Assembly (NCBI GenBank): GCA_949358305.1
Contig: OX442316.1
Coordinates: 17,298,001-17,362,000 of the forward strand
Direction of reading: 5' to 3'
Origin: Strigamia acuminata
Lineage: Eukaryota > Arthropoda > Chilopoda > Geophilomorpha > Linotaeniidae
DNA: 64,000 bases
The stretch's first letter is position 1, and the number at the start of each line of letters is the position of its first letter. Both the position numbers and the translations under genes were made by a program. Shown here piece by piece: positions 8,602 through 18,948 of the stretch. The notes under the pieces are model-generated. The model saw only the letters and a program-made list of their open reading frames with translations, did no database searches and was not told the origin of the DNA.

Positions 8602-11340
8602 AACAAAGTGTGATAGAAAATAGCAGGAGTATTTCCAGACCTACGCAAAGGTGTTGTAAATAAAGAACAGCGGTGTGTTCCTGACAACATTTTGATCGAC
8701 GACTGACCATGCGGCAACAAAATATACACTGCCACCAACTCCGATAACTCACAGAACATCAACTCTTGAAACAAGATCGCCAAGATCGCCAAGTCACTCA
8801 CCATCCACTGGGTTAAGTAGCGCTCTCCGGGAATCCCGGCACGGTTCCATCTAAGGATCATGACAGGGGCGCCAATCAAACACCACCTGCAGGTTGCTAC
8901 ATAACTTCAATTTAGGAGCCAACGATACACCACCCATAGATAGTAGAGTACGTCAGTCTGACACATTCTGAAACGATAGATCTTCGAATGAGTCGTGGTG
9001 GCAGCGGAGTGAGCTCGCACCTTTTTACAGCACTTGCCCACTCAGTATAGCAGTGTTGTTAATTACTTATTTATAGCAGTCGTGGTTTTAGCTTCAACAA
9101 ACTGAGATGACGAGTTTGAGTTTAAATTATTAAATTACTGGTGCAGCCATTTCATTTAAACTGATTTTACTCGTCGTGGATACATCATATTCAATTTAAT
9201 CCTTTGTTTAATGTGACATTATAGTTTAATTTATATTGTGTTTTGTTTGTGTTTAATGTTGTATGATGTAAAACCAATCATCAGATGGCGCCGTGTTTTG
9301 AAAATACAAATGTTTAATGCTGGCGTCAGATGGCGCAAACCTCGTATTAAATAAATAGAAGTATTTGATAAATTGTTGGTTTTTGGCAACCAAAAAATTA
9401 CATACGGCTTTTCAATAAAAATATATGGAAATTTATAAAAATTGGAGAAATATTTAATAGTGAAATAAAATTTCATTTTTTTCGGTTGGGATTGGGGTCT
9501 GATGGCATATCGAACAAAATTTTTAAAAAATTAAAATATTAATTCCAAAAAATAACACTAGAACAGCTCTGATGAGTTTTCCTCAATCCGCTTTCTCCAA
9601 CTCCGATATGTAACGGCAGAGATGGGCGCCAAACGAAAGTTTAAAACTTTTCGTACTGCCTACGAGCTCGTATATATATACAAATATATATATAGGTAGC
9701 TAATAGAAGAAGCAGCAAGCTAACAGCGAGTCAAGTGCCGCGTAACAGGGAAATCCCTCCGCACTAAGACATAAAACACATGCAGAGACCAGAAATAGTG
9801 GGCACAGATACAACTACCTACAGCCAACACAAGATCAATCTAAAATTTCTTTTATAGTGTCATTATTTACACCATTGATTAAACGAGGTGTGGGAGTGAG
9901 CATCGCGTTATTAATTAAACAAAATTCAAAAATAGTTTTAAACCTTTTGTTTCTCTATAGAAATCAAATTATCCATTTATTTTTTTATGACAGCAATTCG
10001 AAATAATAATTTGTAATTTTTCATCACGTACACTCGGAATAGTGCATGGATGCGCAAGGCACTGTGGGATTGTTCCATGTAAGACCAGGGCCGACAAGTT
10101 GATAACTCAACTGTTGCTTCTTTTTCTTTATTGATGACTATTAAAATACGTGGAAACATAATTTCAGTCTGTTTAAATTATTAATTATCTTAATTCTAAT
10201 AAGTACAGTAATTTTACAATAGTAAATAAACTGCGAATGTTCTTCATTAATGCAGTATGGTGCACGTAGTCGAACTAAATTACCGTCTACCACGGCCCAC
10301 AGGTTGCATTTCAAGAATAAGCGATCAAAAGAGAATCATTTTCTAAGTAAAAATAAATATTAAATAAATAGTAGCATTCAAAAACACCAGAAAAAGAAGA
10401 AGACATGAAAATGAATAATTATTCAAGTCGCCATTGGATATAAAAGTCAAATATTTTAATGTTTAAAAAACAATAAATGAATATTTTTTAATTTGAGAAA
10501 TAAACGTTCATGATCGATTGGGATTGGAATCTTGTGACAAATCAAATAAAAAAATTAAAATATGGAAATTCATCTCGTAAAAATAATTCCAAAAAATAAC
10601 ACTACAGCAGCTCTGATGGAGATTCCGGACATTACGGCGGATTGCAACGCCGTTAAGTCAGGTGAAGTCCTGACTTAGAAATATTTTTGGGTTGCCGGAG
10701 CGCCGCGATTCACGGAGCATCCGCGAGATCGCACTAAGACACTCCCGCATCAGAACCAACCATAGTGGGCTGAGGTACGACCACCCCAACCGATGTAACA
10801 AACATCTAAAATTGCTTTTATAGTGCTACTTCTTTCGTCATTGATAAAATGAGGCATGGAAGTGAGCAACTAAGTGATAATTAAACAAAATTCAAAAATG
10901 GTTTTAAACTTTTTGTTTCACCACAACAATCAAATAATCCATTTATTTATTCATGACACCATATTCGAAAAATAATAATAATACGCAATTGTCCATCACC
11001 ATCACGTACTACGCTTGAAATAGTGCATTGATGCGCAATGTACTGTGGGAGTTTTCCACCAAGCAACACCAAGGCCGACAGTCGACGACTAGATTTTTGT
11101 TTCTTTTAATTAATTGATGACTATTAATACATGTCGGAACATAATTTAATTATAAACTGTCTTGATTTTAATAACAACAACAACAGTAATTTTGCCGAGG
11201 TGAATTAACATTGGGTGTTTCTCCTTAATACAAAATGGCGCCCGTAGTCTAACTACCACGGCCTACAGGTTGAATTACAAGAAGAAAGTAAGAAAAAAAC
11301 GAACCATTTTCTAAGTAGAAATAAAGAATAAATAAATGGC
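8602..11340. repeat. Complex tandem repeat array 1, copy B (right part)
   Basis: This continues the copy whose first bases lie just left of the Copia element (about 3575-3606). The head block (8602-9550) aligns with 771-1723, with scattered substitutions and small indels such as a duplicated 9 bp near 8772-8790. The two subunits start near 9551 and 10595. The second has its own variable region, including a perfect hairpin (TAAGTCAGG...CCTGACTTA, about 10654-10677). The conserved block recurs at about 10038-10113 and, more decayed, at 11019-11093. Copies A and B differ by several percent, so the duplication is clearly older than the Copia insertion. Confidence 0.8.
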
Positions 11341-11915
11341 AGCATTCGGCACTGTATGGTTTTCCTTTATAGCTCTAACGAAGATTGTTTTTTTTCGTCT
11401 TTTTTTGCTTTTCAAATACAAATTCATTTCATCTATTGTTTTTACTGCGGCTCATCCGTATTTCCAAGTCATTTTCACAAAAGCTTTTGTTGAAAAAAAT
11501 ATATTTATACAGTCGATAAAGCAAGAAACTGAACGCAATTGAATTTTCCCTCCTCGAATCTAACACGGACTATTTTTTTTTCCTTCCTTTATTTGTATTA
11601 TTTGTATTTCTTGCGCCATTTCCCTAAACCTCTCGATCCGCATCTGCCTTCAGTTAATTTTCAAGATTTATTCGACCAATCCATCATACCATTTTCTCAC
11701 ACGAATGCAAACGATGCAGAAGTTTAAATTGACTCGAACAAGACCCAAAGGCACAAAAGAGCTTTGCAAAATACTCTAGGAAACCTCCTCGATGAAATGT
11801 AATCAAATTTAGTGCCAAAAAGAAGGCAAAATGTAATAAAATGCATGCAAATTTTATTTATTGAAATAAAACGCGTTTTAGTGTGTGTGTATACAAAATG
11901 TAAAGTTGCATTTAC
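11341..11915. other. Integrin intron 3, part next to exon 3
   Basis: AT-rich, with a short (GT)n run near 11880-11890. I searched the minus strand for the next integrin exon (expected to begin with a CA or CAPRY-like sequence) and did not find it here. Confidence 0.5.
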
Positions 11916-12013
11916 CACAACTACTCCATTGACCCCTGAACTGTGGATTGTGGCTCCGAACCATTGACCTGATTTCTCATCAATTTGTCCATTCTTGGCG
12001 TCATAATTTGGAC
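11916..12013 (-). CDS. Integrin alpha subunit, exon 3
   Basis: 98 nt on the minus strand between an acceptor (ctttgacag, 12014-12022) and a donor GTAAAT (11910-11915). It completes a glycine codon split by intron 2 and then encodes exactly 32 residues, ending in phase 0. The translation includes DEKSGQWFGATIHSSG followed by VNGVVV. The QWFGA-x-x-x-SSG signature is the end of the first FG-GAP blade in integrin alpha chains, where it is normally followed by a short sequence such as CAPRY encoded further on. That next exon is not found in this window. These extracellular beta-propeller residues help form the ligand-binding head with the beta subunit at the cell surface. The exon is recognised by family similarity and exact phase fit with exon 2. 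Confidence 0.88.
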
Positions 12014-12140
12014 CTGTCAAAGAAGAAAAGAAACATTACATACCAAAGATAACTGTGGTTGCTTACCACCTTCTTGAGGGATAGAAAAACCTCATTTTAA
12101 CACTAAAAGTTCATTCAAAAATTCATTTTTTGGTCAGACA

Positions 12141-12340
12141 ATTCAGGTTTTGCTCAGAAAATTCAGATTTTGCTCAGAAAATTCAGGTTTTGCTCAGAAA
12201 TTTCAGGTTTTGCTCAGAAAATTCAGATTTTGCTCAGAAAATTCAGATTTTGCTCAGAAAATTCAGATTTTGCTCAGAAAATTCAGATTTTGCTCAGAAA
12301 ATTCAGGTTTTGCTCAGAAAATTCAGATTTTGTACAGAAA
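12141..12340. repeat. 20 bp minisatellite, ten units
   Basis: The unit is attcagattttgctcagaaa, with A/G variation at one position and a decayed last unit (tgtacagaaa). Ten units fit exactly in 200 bp. Open frames through it are produced by the repeat and are not genes. Confidence 0.95.
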
Positions 12341-12360
12341 ATTTATTTTTTTGACCAAAA

Positions 12361-12518
12361 ATTCAATTTTGGGGCCCAAAACATTCAATTTTTGGCCCAA
12401 AACATTCAATTTTTGGCCCAAAACATTCAATTTTTGGCCCAAATCATCCAATTTTTGGCCCAAAACATCCAATTTTTGGCCAAAATATCCAATTTTTGGC
12501 CCAAAACATCCAATTTTT
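12361..12518. repeat. 21 bp minisatellite, about seven and a half units
   Basis: The unit is close to attcaatttttggcccaaaa plus one base, shifting to atccaa in the later units. It directly follows the 20 bp array, and the two share an attcaattt-like start and a run of A at the end, so one may have given rise to the other. Confidence 0.9.
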
Positions 12519-12612
12519 GTGTGTGGCAAATTGAACCAAAATGGCCATCACCTTGTAGCTCCGAAGTAACATCCCAATTAACACAACCGACACAACTACA
12601 AGTATGTAGGTT

Positions 12613-13282
12613 TGCACCATCTGACGCCAGCATTAAACATTTATATTTTCAAAACACGGCGCCATCTAATGATTGGTTTTACATCATACAACATTAAACA
12701 CAAACAAAACACACAAAATAAATTAAACTATAATGTCACATTAAACAAAGGATTAACTTGAATATGATGTATCCACGACGGGTAAAATCAGTTTAAATGA
12801 AATGGCTGCACCAGTAATTTAATAATTTAAACTCAAACTCGTCACCTCAGTCTGTTGAAGCTAAAACCACTACTGCTACAAATAAGTAATTAACAACACT
12901 GCTATACTGAGTGGGCAAGTGCTGTAAAAAAGTGCAAGCTCACTCCGCTGCCACCACGGCTCATTCGAAGATCTAACGTTTCAGTGTGTGGTCTTATCTG
13001 ACGTACTATTACTATCGGCGATTGCCGTATACGTGGTGTATCGTTGGCTCCTCTATGAAAGTTATGTAGCAAGCTGCAGGAGCTGTTTAATTGACGCCCC
13101 TGTCATGTTACTTACATGGAACCATCAGGGCTGGACTGGGAACAAATTTATTGGCCCGGATACCCGGAGAGCGCTACTTAACCTAGTGGATGGTGGGCGA
13201 CTTGGCGATCTTGTTTCAAGAGTTGATGTTCTGTGAGTTGGTGGCAGTGTATATTTTGTTGCCGCATGGTCAGTCGTCGACC
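12613..13282 (-). repeat. Inverted, truncated copy of the array 1 head block
   Basis: The reverse complement matches the head block between roughly 870 and 1510, from tggcgtcagatggtgc-type sequence through to tcgacgactgaccatgcggc. It has diverged more than copies A and B and carries an AT-rich change near 12990-13030. Its presence inside an intron, away from the tandem array, shows that the family also spreads in dispersed form. Confidence 0.85.
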
Positions 13283-14599
13283 ATAGTGCATTTGGGATCG
13301 AATTAACCTATCTCTTTAATTAATTAAGCACTTAGATGCAAGTATAAAGTGCATTTTGCCGGACTCATCAAATCGCATGACGTGCACTTGTGCGCGCATC
13401 GCAATTTGCACGAATCAGGTGAAGTGCAAACGTTTATGCAACCGAAAATGTCTCGCTCGCTCCCATTCTTATCTCATGAATAATCAGTACAACTTCGTTT
13501 AACACTCACGAAGAACATTCAAACCATTTGCACAGCAATTGCCGAATCAATATCGCAATGCTTTGTTTGTAAACACTGTCTCGTGTACGTTAATTATTTT
13601 AATCTTGAGCCACGCAATGATGAACTCAACAGTCGACACAAACCATACGTCACAAAGCCCTAGTGACATAATTAAACATCACGAAACGGCGATCGTGTTG
13701 CAATTTCTTTATTTTAGGCCTCATTATATCCGAAATAAGAGAAGAAACGACGCCACATTCAACTGTCGTGCAACTCCTGAAGTTCCAGCACATTTTTTTG
13801 CACGTTTTAATAACAATAAATATAAAAATCACAGTGTTGAAGCGTTTTTAGGTCTTATCAATCTCCCGTGGCAACGCAAACAAAGTTAAAGCCAATTGAG
13901 ATCGATTATTCTTGCGGGGCTAAAAGAACAATTTTAAAGCAAGTTTTGGATGATTCAATCATGAATTTGATGAGAATATTCATAAATAAATAAAAATTTG
14001 CAATTTTTGTTGTTTAAATTTAAGTGTTTTTGAGTTTTGTGTATACGGTATTAATTGGTTGATGGAATTAAAGCAAATTGCTTTACTCGTTGGATAAAAA
14101 ATGGTTCTCCGGGGATGGAAAATAATTAAATTTAATGGTAATTGGTGGGATTTGTGTTTTAATTTTTTTTTTTTTTTGCTCTGCAAATTTTAATTGCTAA
14201 TTTAAATTTTTTTTTGGAGTTTTTACGCGATAATTTGAGAGTTTAAGGGGTTAAACAAGGTTTTTATTTGTAAGTTGTTTCCATAGAGATGGAATTGAAG
14301 AATAATGATGTAGTTTTGCCGTGCTGCTGCAAAGCACAATAATTATATAGCAATTTGATTTTTTTTTCTTAAATAATAATATATTTTTTTTGGAATATAG
14401 TAAACAAAATTACGATAATCAAATTAATGTTTGGCAATTTAAAAATTATTATAATTGGAGGAATTATTCAGAGTTTTGCAGGAAAAACAACAAAAATAAA
14501 AAAAAAATTCAAATCATTAATTTTTAATTTTTATTTTTTTTACTTTTAATTAGTTTTAAAACGTAAATAAAGGGGAAACGTAGTAACGTAGTAACGTAC

Positions 14600-14721
14600 C
14601 AGTCCTGTCGAACATAATCTCTTGGCATTCATTTGGCACTTCTACGCTGCACTTAAACACTGCGCCTCCTTGTGTCACATTCGGCTGACGAGTATTAGCT
14701 TGTGGGGCTCCCACCAATAAC
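14600..14721 (-). CDS. Integrin alpha subunit, exon 2
   Basis: 122 nt on the minus strand between acceptor ttatcag (14722-14728) and donor GTACGT (14594-14599). The first base completes a tryptophan codon begun in exon 1, forty codons follow, and the last base starts the glycine finished in exon 3. It encodes LLVGAPQANT, then QPNVTQGGAVFKCSVEV, PNECQEIMFD. LLVGAP-x-ANT-x-QP and GG-x-V-x-KC are strong markers of blade 1 of integrin alpha chains of the alphaV/alpha5/alphaIIb and insect alphaPS2 class. The two cysteines (KCSV and ECQE) match the disulphide found there. N-V-T is a possible N-glycosylation site. Fit with both neighbouring exons in phase makes a chance match very unlikely. Confidence 0.93.
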
Positions 14722-15711
14722 CTGATAACAAAATAAAATTATTTTTTTTTCAATTTTCAGACATAAAAGTGGCAATTTAATGTCGATAAATAAATTTTGA
14801 AGAGTTGAGTAAGCAAAAAATAAAGGAATTTGAGAAGGAACTATCAATCTCTTTCTCCTCATTGAATAAAAAAAAATATATCTCTTTTGTTGACTTGTCA
14901 AATTTGGACAAGAACATTGAATCAGACTCAAACAGATCCAGTGGGCAATCTAAACCGACACGGCGATATTGAATTCTTCGTAGAATCTAATGACAAAAGC
15001 GTGCGCGCGCGTATCTCTTTTTATACATCGCAAAATATCCAAAAAACTCAATTTCCCGGTTTGAATTCGCTCGAAATTAGTCATTTAATTTTATTTCCTA
15101 ACTGTAAAACAACCGTAAACGTGTTGGTTTGGTGACACGTCCCTTCCGAAGTCGTAAAAACCTCCTGGGTCCACGGAACTCCACGCCACTTGTGTTTTCA
15201 TGCGGCAAAAGGTCGACGTGCTGCGGCCACCAGATTAAAACTCCGAAAAAAAAGAAAATTCAACCGTTTTTGGCCTTTTTTCTTCACAAAAATCAGAAAT
15301 TAAAGCACTAAAAACAACTTTAAGATCGGAAACTAAAAACAAGTTCTCCAATTTCTTTAAAAAAAAAAAAAAATAAACAAAAAAAAAATTTCTTCCCGAA
15401 TGAAAATATCAATAAAAAGTCAGTCGCACGAAAAACCCAGTCCAAAAAAAAAAAACTCCTAAGACGCGAGTTAATTAAAGTCGCGATGTTTATTAAAGAG
15501 TTTTTCGAGTGAGATGCACGAAAGGAATGTTTATCACCACTTAGCGATAAGTTGAGTGTTAAATCACGCAAACAAAGACGAAAAAAAAACTGTAACGATG
15601 CACTTTAAAACTCGCGAAAACTGATATAATTACATATATAATTCCTGCTTTAAAACGCAGCTAAAAAAGCCAAAAAAGCGACGAGTTTCCGCATCGAATG
15701 CATCGACTTAC
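14722..15711 (-). other. Integrin intron 1 (990 bp)
   Basis: A GTAAGT donor and a TTATCAG acceptor bound an AT-rich intron with several A-runs and T-runs (15355-15400, 15440-15460). No embedded gene is seen. Confidence 0.8.
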
Positions 15712-15938
15712 CAACTGGTGCCTCTGTCCCTGTGCTGCGCGACAGCAAAGCCGAACATCGCAGCATCCGGGCGCTCGTGAATCACGACCGAATCCAAATC
15801 CACGTTGAATGCGCCGACCGACACAGTTAAGACTAATGCCACTCTGAGCACGACAATACACGAATAATAATGCAGAATTGTGCGGCTGGTTGCTTGGGAC
15901 AACCCGTCACAACAAGGCTGTGTGTGTAGTGGACGCAT
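15712..15938 (-). CDS. Integrin alpha subunit, exon 1 with signal peptide
   Basis: 227 nt on the minus strand, from ATG at 15938 to a strong donor GTAAGT (15706-15711). It encodes 75 codons plus TG of a split tryptophan. Residues 1-24 are a polar leader, and 25-43 form a hydrophobic core ending VLTVSVGA, a good signal peptide with cleavage expected before FNVDLDS. The mature start (F-N-V-D then MFGFAVAQHRDRG) is the classic N-terminus of integrin alpha chains, the first strand of the beta-propeller. The product is a type I membrane adhesion receptor subunit that pairs with an integrin beta chain. The ATG chosen is the first in this frame after the presumed transcription start; the long polar leader leaves room for a shorter alternative start, but no other in-frame ATG is present before the core. 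Confidence 0.9.
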
Positions 15939-16329
15939 GGTAAAGTTAGCAAAGGCGCGAGACGAGGCCGCGTTTCATTCTCATCCGTTTTCCATCACGC
16001 TGTCGATCAGTGCGGATGAAATGGCGTTGATTGAGAAAAAAATCAACACAACTTCCACTCACATGCACGAGCTGAGTATGTTGATGCCTGGGTTGATGCA
16101 CAACTGAACCGAACACGCGCAGCGCCACCAAACGGCGGGTAATGAAAATTCTGCGACAGACGATTCCAATGCGAGCGAGGGAAATATAAGAAATGCGCTT
16201 GTGGTGGCATCTAGCGGGTCAGATTGATACTTTTGGATGTCGAGACCGAAACCGAACAAAGCATATTAATTTTTTTGTGATGAATAAAGAATTAAATAAT
16301 AAAAAAAAAATAAAAAATTGAAATAAAAA
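15939..16329 (-). promoter_or_regulatory. Integrin 5' UTR and probable core promoter
   Basis: The minus strand carries GGTTCAGTTG at 16101-16110, a good match to the arthropod initiator (TCAGTY), about 165 nt before the ATG. The surrounding 15940-16250 is richer in G, C and CpG than nearby DNA. No TATA box lies at the right distance. The assignment rests on position and a short motif only. Confidence 0.4.
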
Positions 16330-16346
16330 TATCCGCCACATCTCCC

Positions 16347-16787
16347 TCACTCACTTGTACACAGAACAGCCGATTCCCAGTTCACTTGAAGACGAGTATT
16401 TCGCGACAACGGAGCCGGGCCAGGCAGGCTCGTCGAAGCTCTGCCGGCCCAGCAATCCGCATGGATCGGAGAATCCAATCGGATCGTCCGGGAGGTTTCC
16501 TTGCTGAAGCGGAGCAGGCGGACTGGTTCTGGAAGGAACCAGCACGACGCTGCAGAGTTTAGGCGGAGCAGACGGGCTCTACCCGAAAGGATGAGTCCAG
16601 TCTTGCCGTCCGCGTAGACCTTGGTTCCGGATCTTGGTTCCGTATGCTGTGGTAGGCATGCAGGCCCAATAGGTTCCTGCCGGCCTTGTAATCCGTGTGG
16701 ACCGTACTGACTATCAGAATGTCCCGCGGAAGTTCCGTGCGGCAAAGTTTGGAAGACGTAGCGGGGTTGGGCCACTGCCCGAACCAA
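16347..16787. other. GC-rich variable cassette of the tRNA-Asp array
   Basis: About 440 bp, far richer in G and C than its surroundings, sitting where other units have their own unrelated cassette. Two halves resemble each other: gccggcccagcaatccgcat near 16441 and gccggccttgtaatccgtgt near 16679, each with a gcggagcag motif in reach. The minus strand is open for 146 codons over it, but the two halves keep similar peptides in different frames, so I do not call a gene. Confidence 0.45.
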
Positions 16788-17320
16788 GCTATAGTGCTTT
16801 CAGATCGGTTTATATAGCATTTAATTTTCTATGTTCTTTAAAATGGTGCATCGGGATTCAACAGTTTGGAATAATTAGTTCGTTTATTAATTTCTGCGGG
16901 ATTGTGTAAATCCTGTTTAATGAACTTATAATCTAATTATTGACCAAGTCCAACAATGAATAATTAATCAATTCTGATAACAATTCCAATTTTTTAATGT
17001 TGTTAATGTTGTTGTTTATTAATACCAGATGGCAAATGAAGTCTTAAGTTGGCTTCTGGGTGCGACGTACGATTCGAACTATAGTGAAATCAAAAGCATT
17101 GTATTTCTAAATCAAATAATAATAATAATAAAATTAAAATAATAATATTTTTTTGAACAAAAATTAACAAAACGAACAAATAAAGATACGAAATCGAGTA
17201 CGAATCTGCCGGCACTGGAGTTCACGGTTGGATCTTTCTACAAACAATGGATTCTCGTGTAAACAAACAAACTTCAATTTACAAATGGTGGCAAAGCTGT
17301 CTGGCGGATCAAGATGTGGT

Positions 17321-17352
17321 GAGGAAGACCGAGGTTCGATTCCCATTGGAAG
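17321..17352 (+). pseudogene. Decayed tRNA-Asp 3' half
   Basis: Reads gaggaagaccgaggttcgat then tcccattggaag. It matches the variable loop, T arm and acceptor 3' strand of the intact tRNA-Asp that starts 40 bp downstream; the T stem is broken and the 5' half is absent. Confidence 0.6.
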
Positions 17353-17391
17353 TGTAAATAATTAATTAAATAAAGGCGAACGTTCATCAAG

Positions 17392-17463
17392 TCCTCGATA
17401 GTATAGTGGTTAGTATCCCCGCCTGTCACGCGGGAGACCGGGGTTCGATTCCCCGTCGGGGAG
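17392..17463 (+). tRNA. tRNA-Asp (GUC), copy 1
   Basis: 72 nt with a complete cloverleaf. The acceptor stem TCCTCGA pairs with TCGGGGA (one G-T pair), followed by discriminator G. The anticodon loop is in the CCGCC-TGTCACG-CGG context with GTC, and the T arm contains GGTTCGATTCC (B box). A run of T follows (17466-17471), and longer ones come after 17489, suitable for Pol III termination. No intron. Confidence 0.96.
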
Positions 17464-17651
17464 ACTTTCTTTTGTATCAAATTTACTTTTTTTTTTACTA
17501 AAATTTTTAAATTTTTCTTTATATAAAACAATTTTCGTTTCTATCGACGTTGAAATTTTCTGTTTTTGTATTTTATTTTCCCAATTAAAAATTTTATAAA
17601 ATTCATTGATTTATATATAGTATTTTTGGAGAAAGTAAGTATGTGATCTTA

Positions 17652-17723
17652 TCCTCGATAGTATAGTGGTCAGTATCCCCGCCTGTCACGCGGGAGACCG
17701 GGGTTCAATTCCCCGTCGGGGAG
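17652..17723 (+). tRNA. tRNA-Asp (GUC), copy 2
   Basis: Same 72 nt gene as copy 1 with TTCAATT in the T loop and C for T in the D loop. All stems stay paired. T5 follows at about 17734. It is in the same orientation, 260 bp after copy 1. Confidence 0.95.
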
Positions 17724-18460
17724 AGAAGTGTTTGTTTTTATTTTGTTTGACAATTTTATTTTAGTCAAAAATAATTATTTCATGTTTATACATTCACACA
17801 TTTATACATTTGTTATAAAAACGATTCCAAATTAATGAGAGGAAAAATATAAAAACATGATTTTTTTAATTGAAACAAAATTAACCGCTACCTCACTCAT
17901 GACACCTGGCAACGGCCTGTCTGCTGAGTTAACGCGTCCTAAGGGGGATGCGTTTACAAGCGACGGCCAGAACACCGAGCGTTCACAAGCGACGCGAGGC
18001 AGCGGGGTTAGGACCAGGTTGCAGTCCCAACCAAACGATATTTCTTTGAGATCGTCTTATATACCGTTTATTTCTTTGTGTCTTTTAAAATGGGGCAATG
18101 GGAGTCAACACACTGCAATAATTAATTCGTTTAACAATTATTGCGGGATTATTTCAATCCTATTTAATAAACTGATAATCTATTTATTTATAAACTTCAA
18201 CAATGAATTGTTGGTAACAATAGCGAGTTTTTAATGTAAACGAATAACTACCGTTGTTGATTACTAATACCAGATGGCGAACGAGGTTTTAAAATGGCGT
18301 CTATCTCGTACGATTAATTAAAACCAGTTACATCAAAAGTATTGTATTTATAAGTAACAAAAATAATTTTTTTAATTAAAGATTTACTATTCTTAAAAAA
18401 ACAAATTAACGGTATAATTTGGTACAAAGTCGAGCACGAAGGGCTGTCCGCACTTATTTT

Positions 18461-18502
18461 CACTGTCTCGCTGGAGACTGGAGTTCGGTTCTTCGTCGGG
18501 AG
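18461..18502 (+). pseudogene. Decayed tRNA-Asp 3' half (type B unit)
   Basis: cactgtctcgctggagactg then gagttcggttcttcgtcggg aligns with the anticodon arm through acceptor end of tRNA-Asp. GTC of the anticodon is still present, but the T stem has several mismatches and no 5' half is recognisable. Confidence 0.6.
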
Positions 18503-18948
18503 ATGAAATTTTCCTTTTCTTTTAAATTTAGGAAAGTTTTATTTTTGTTGAAAAATAATTGATTTACATTTGTACAATTTTGTCGATAGAATTACCATGA
18601 AAGACAGACAATCTTTTTAATGTAAATTACTCGGTGTAAACTTTGGTTTTGACTTTTTAGAAAGCAAAATATTAATGCGAGATAAAATAAAATGACGAAA
18701 CATTTTTTTAAATTGCAACAAAAATTACCGCTACCTCTGCCTCACTTACCACCCAGAATTTGCCAACATATTCGATTTCGACAGAAACGTCCGGGTAACT
18801 TATGCGCATTTCCCAAACGAGTAGATGCGGGAAGATTCGCGAAGATGCGGGAAGATTCGCGAAGATCTTGCGCCGATGTGCGCCGATGTGCGCGAAGAGG
18901 CTCGTGGCAAATCCCAAGCAGCAAAGCATGACGGACGAGGTAGCAGGG

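Larger units (their letters stand above)
12014..14599 (-). other. Integrin intron 2 (2,586 bp) with repeats
   Basis: The intron runs between exon 2 (donor GTACGT) and exon 3. It contains two adjacent minisatellites (12141-12518) and an inverted, truncated copy of array 1 (12613-13282). From 13283 to 14599 it is AT-rich with poly-T runs. The plus-strand frame at 13539-13889 looks accidental. Confidence 0.8.

Noticed and set aside
12130-12697. Frames with repeated ENSDFAQKIQ-like peptides
   Set aside because: Produced by the 20 and 21 bp arrays inside the integrin intron.
13539-13889. 116-codon plus frame
   Set aside because: Lies inside integrin intron 2 on the opposite strand, with no family match and AT-rich composition.
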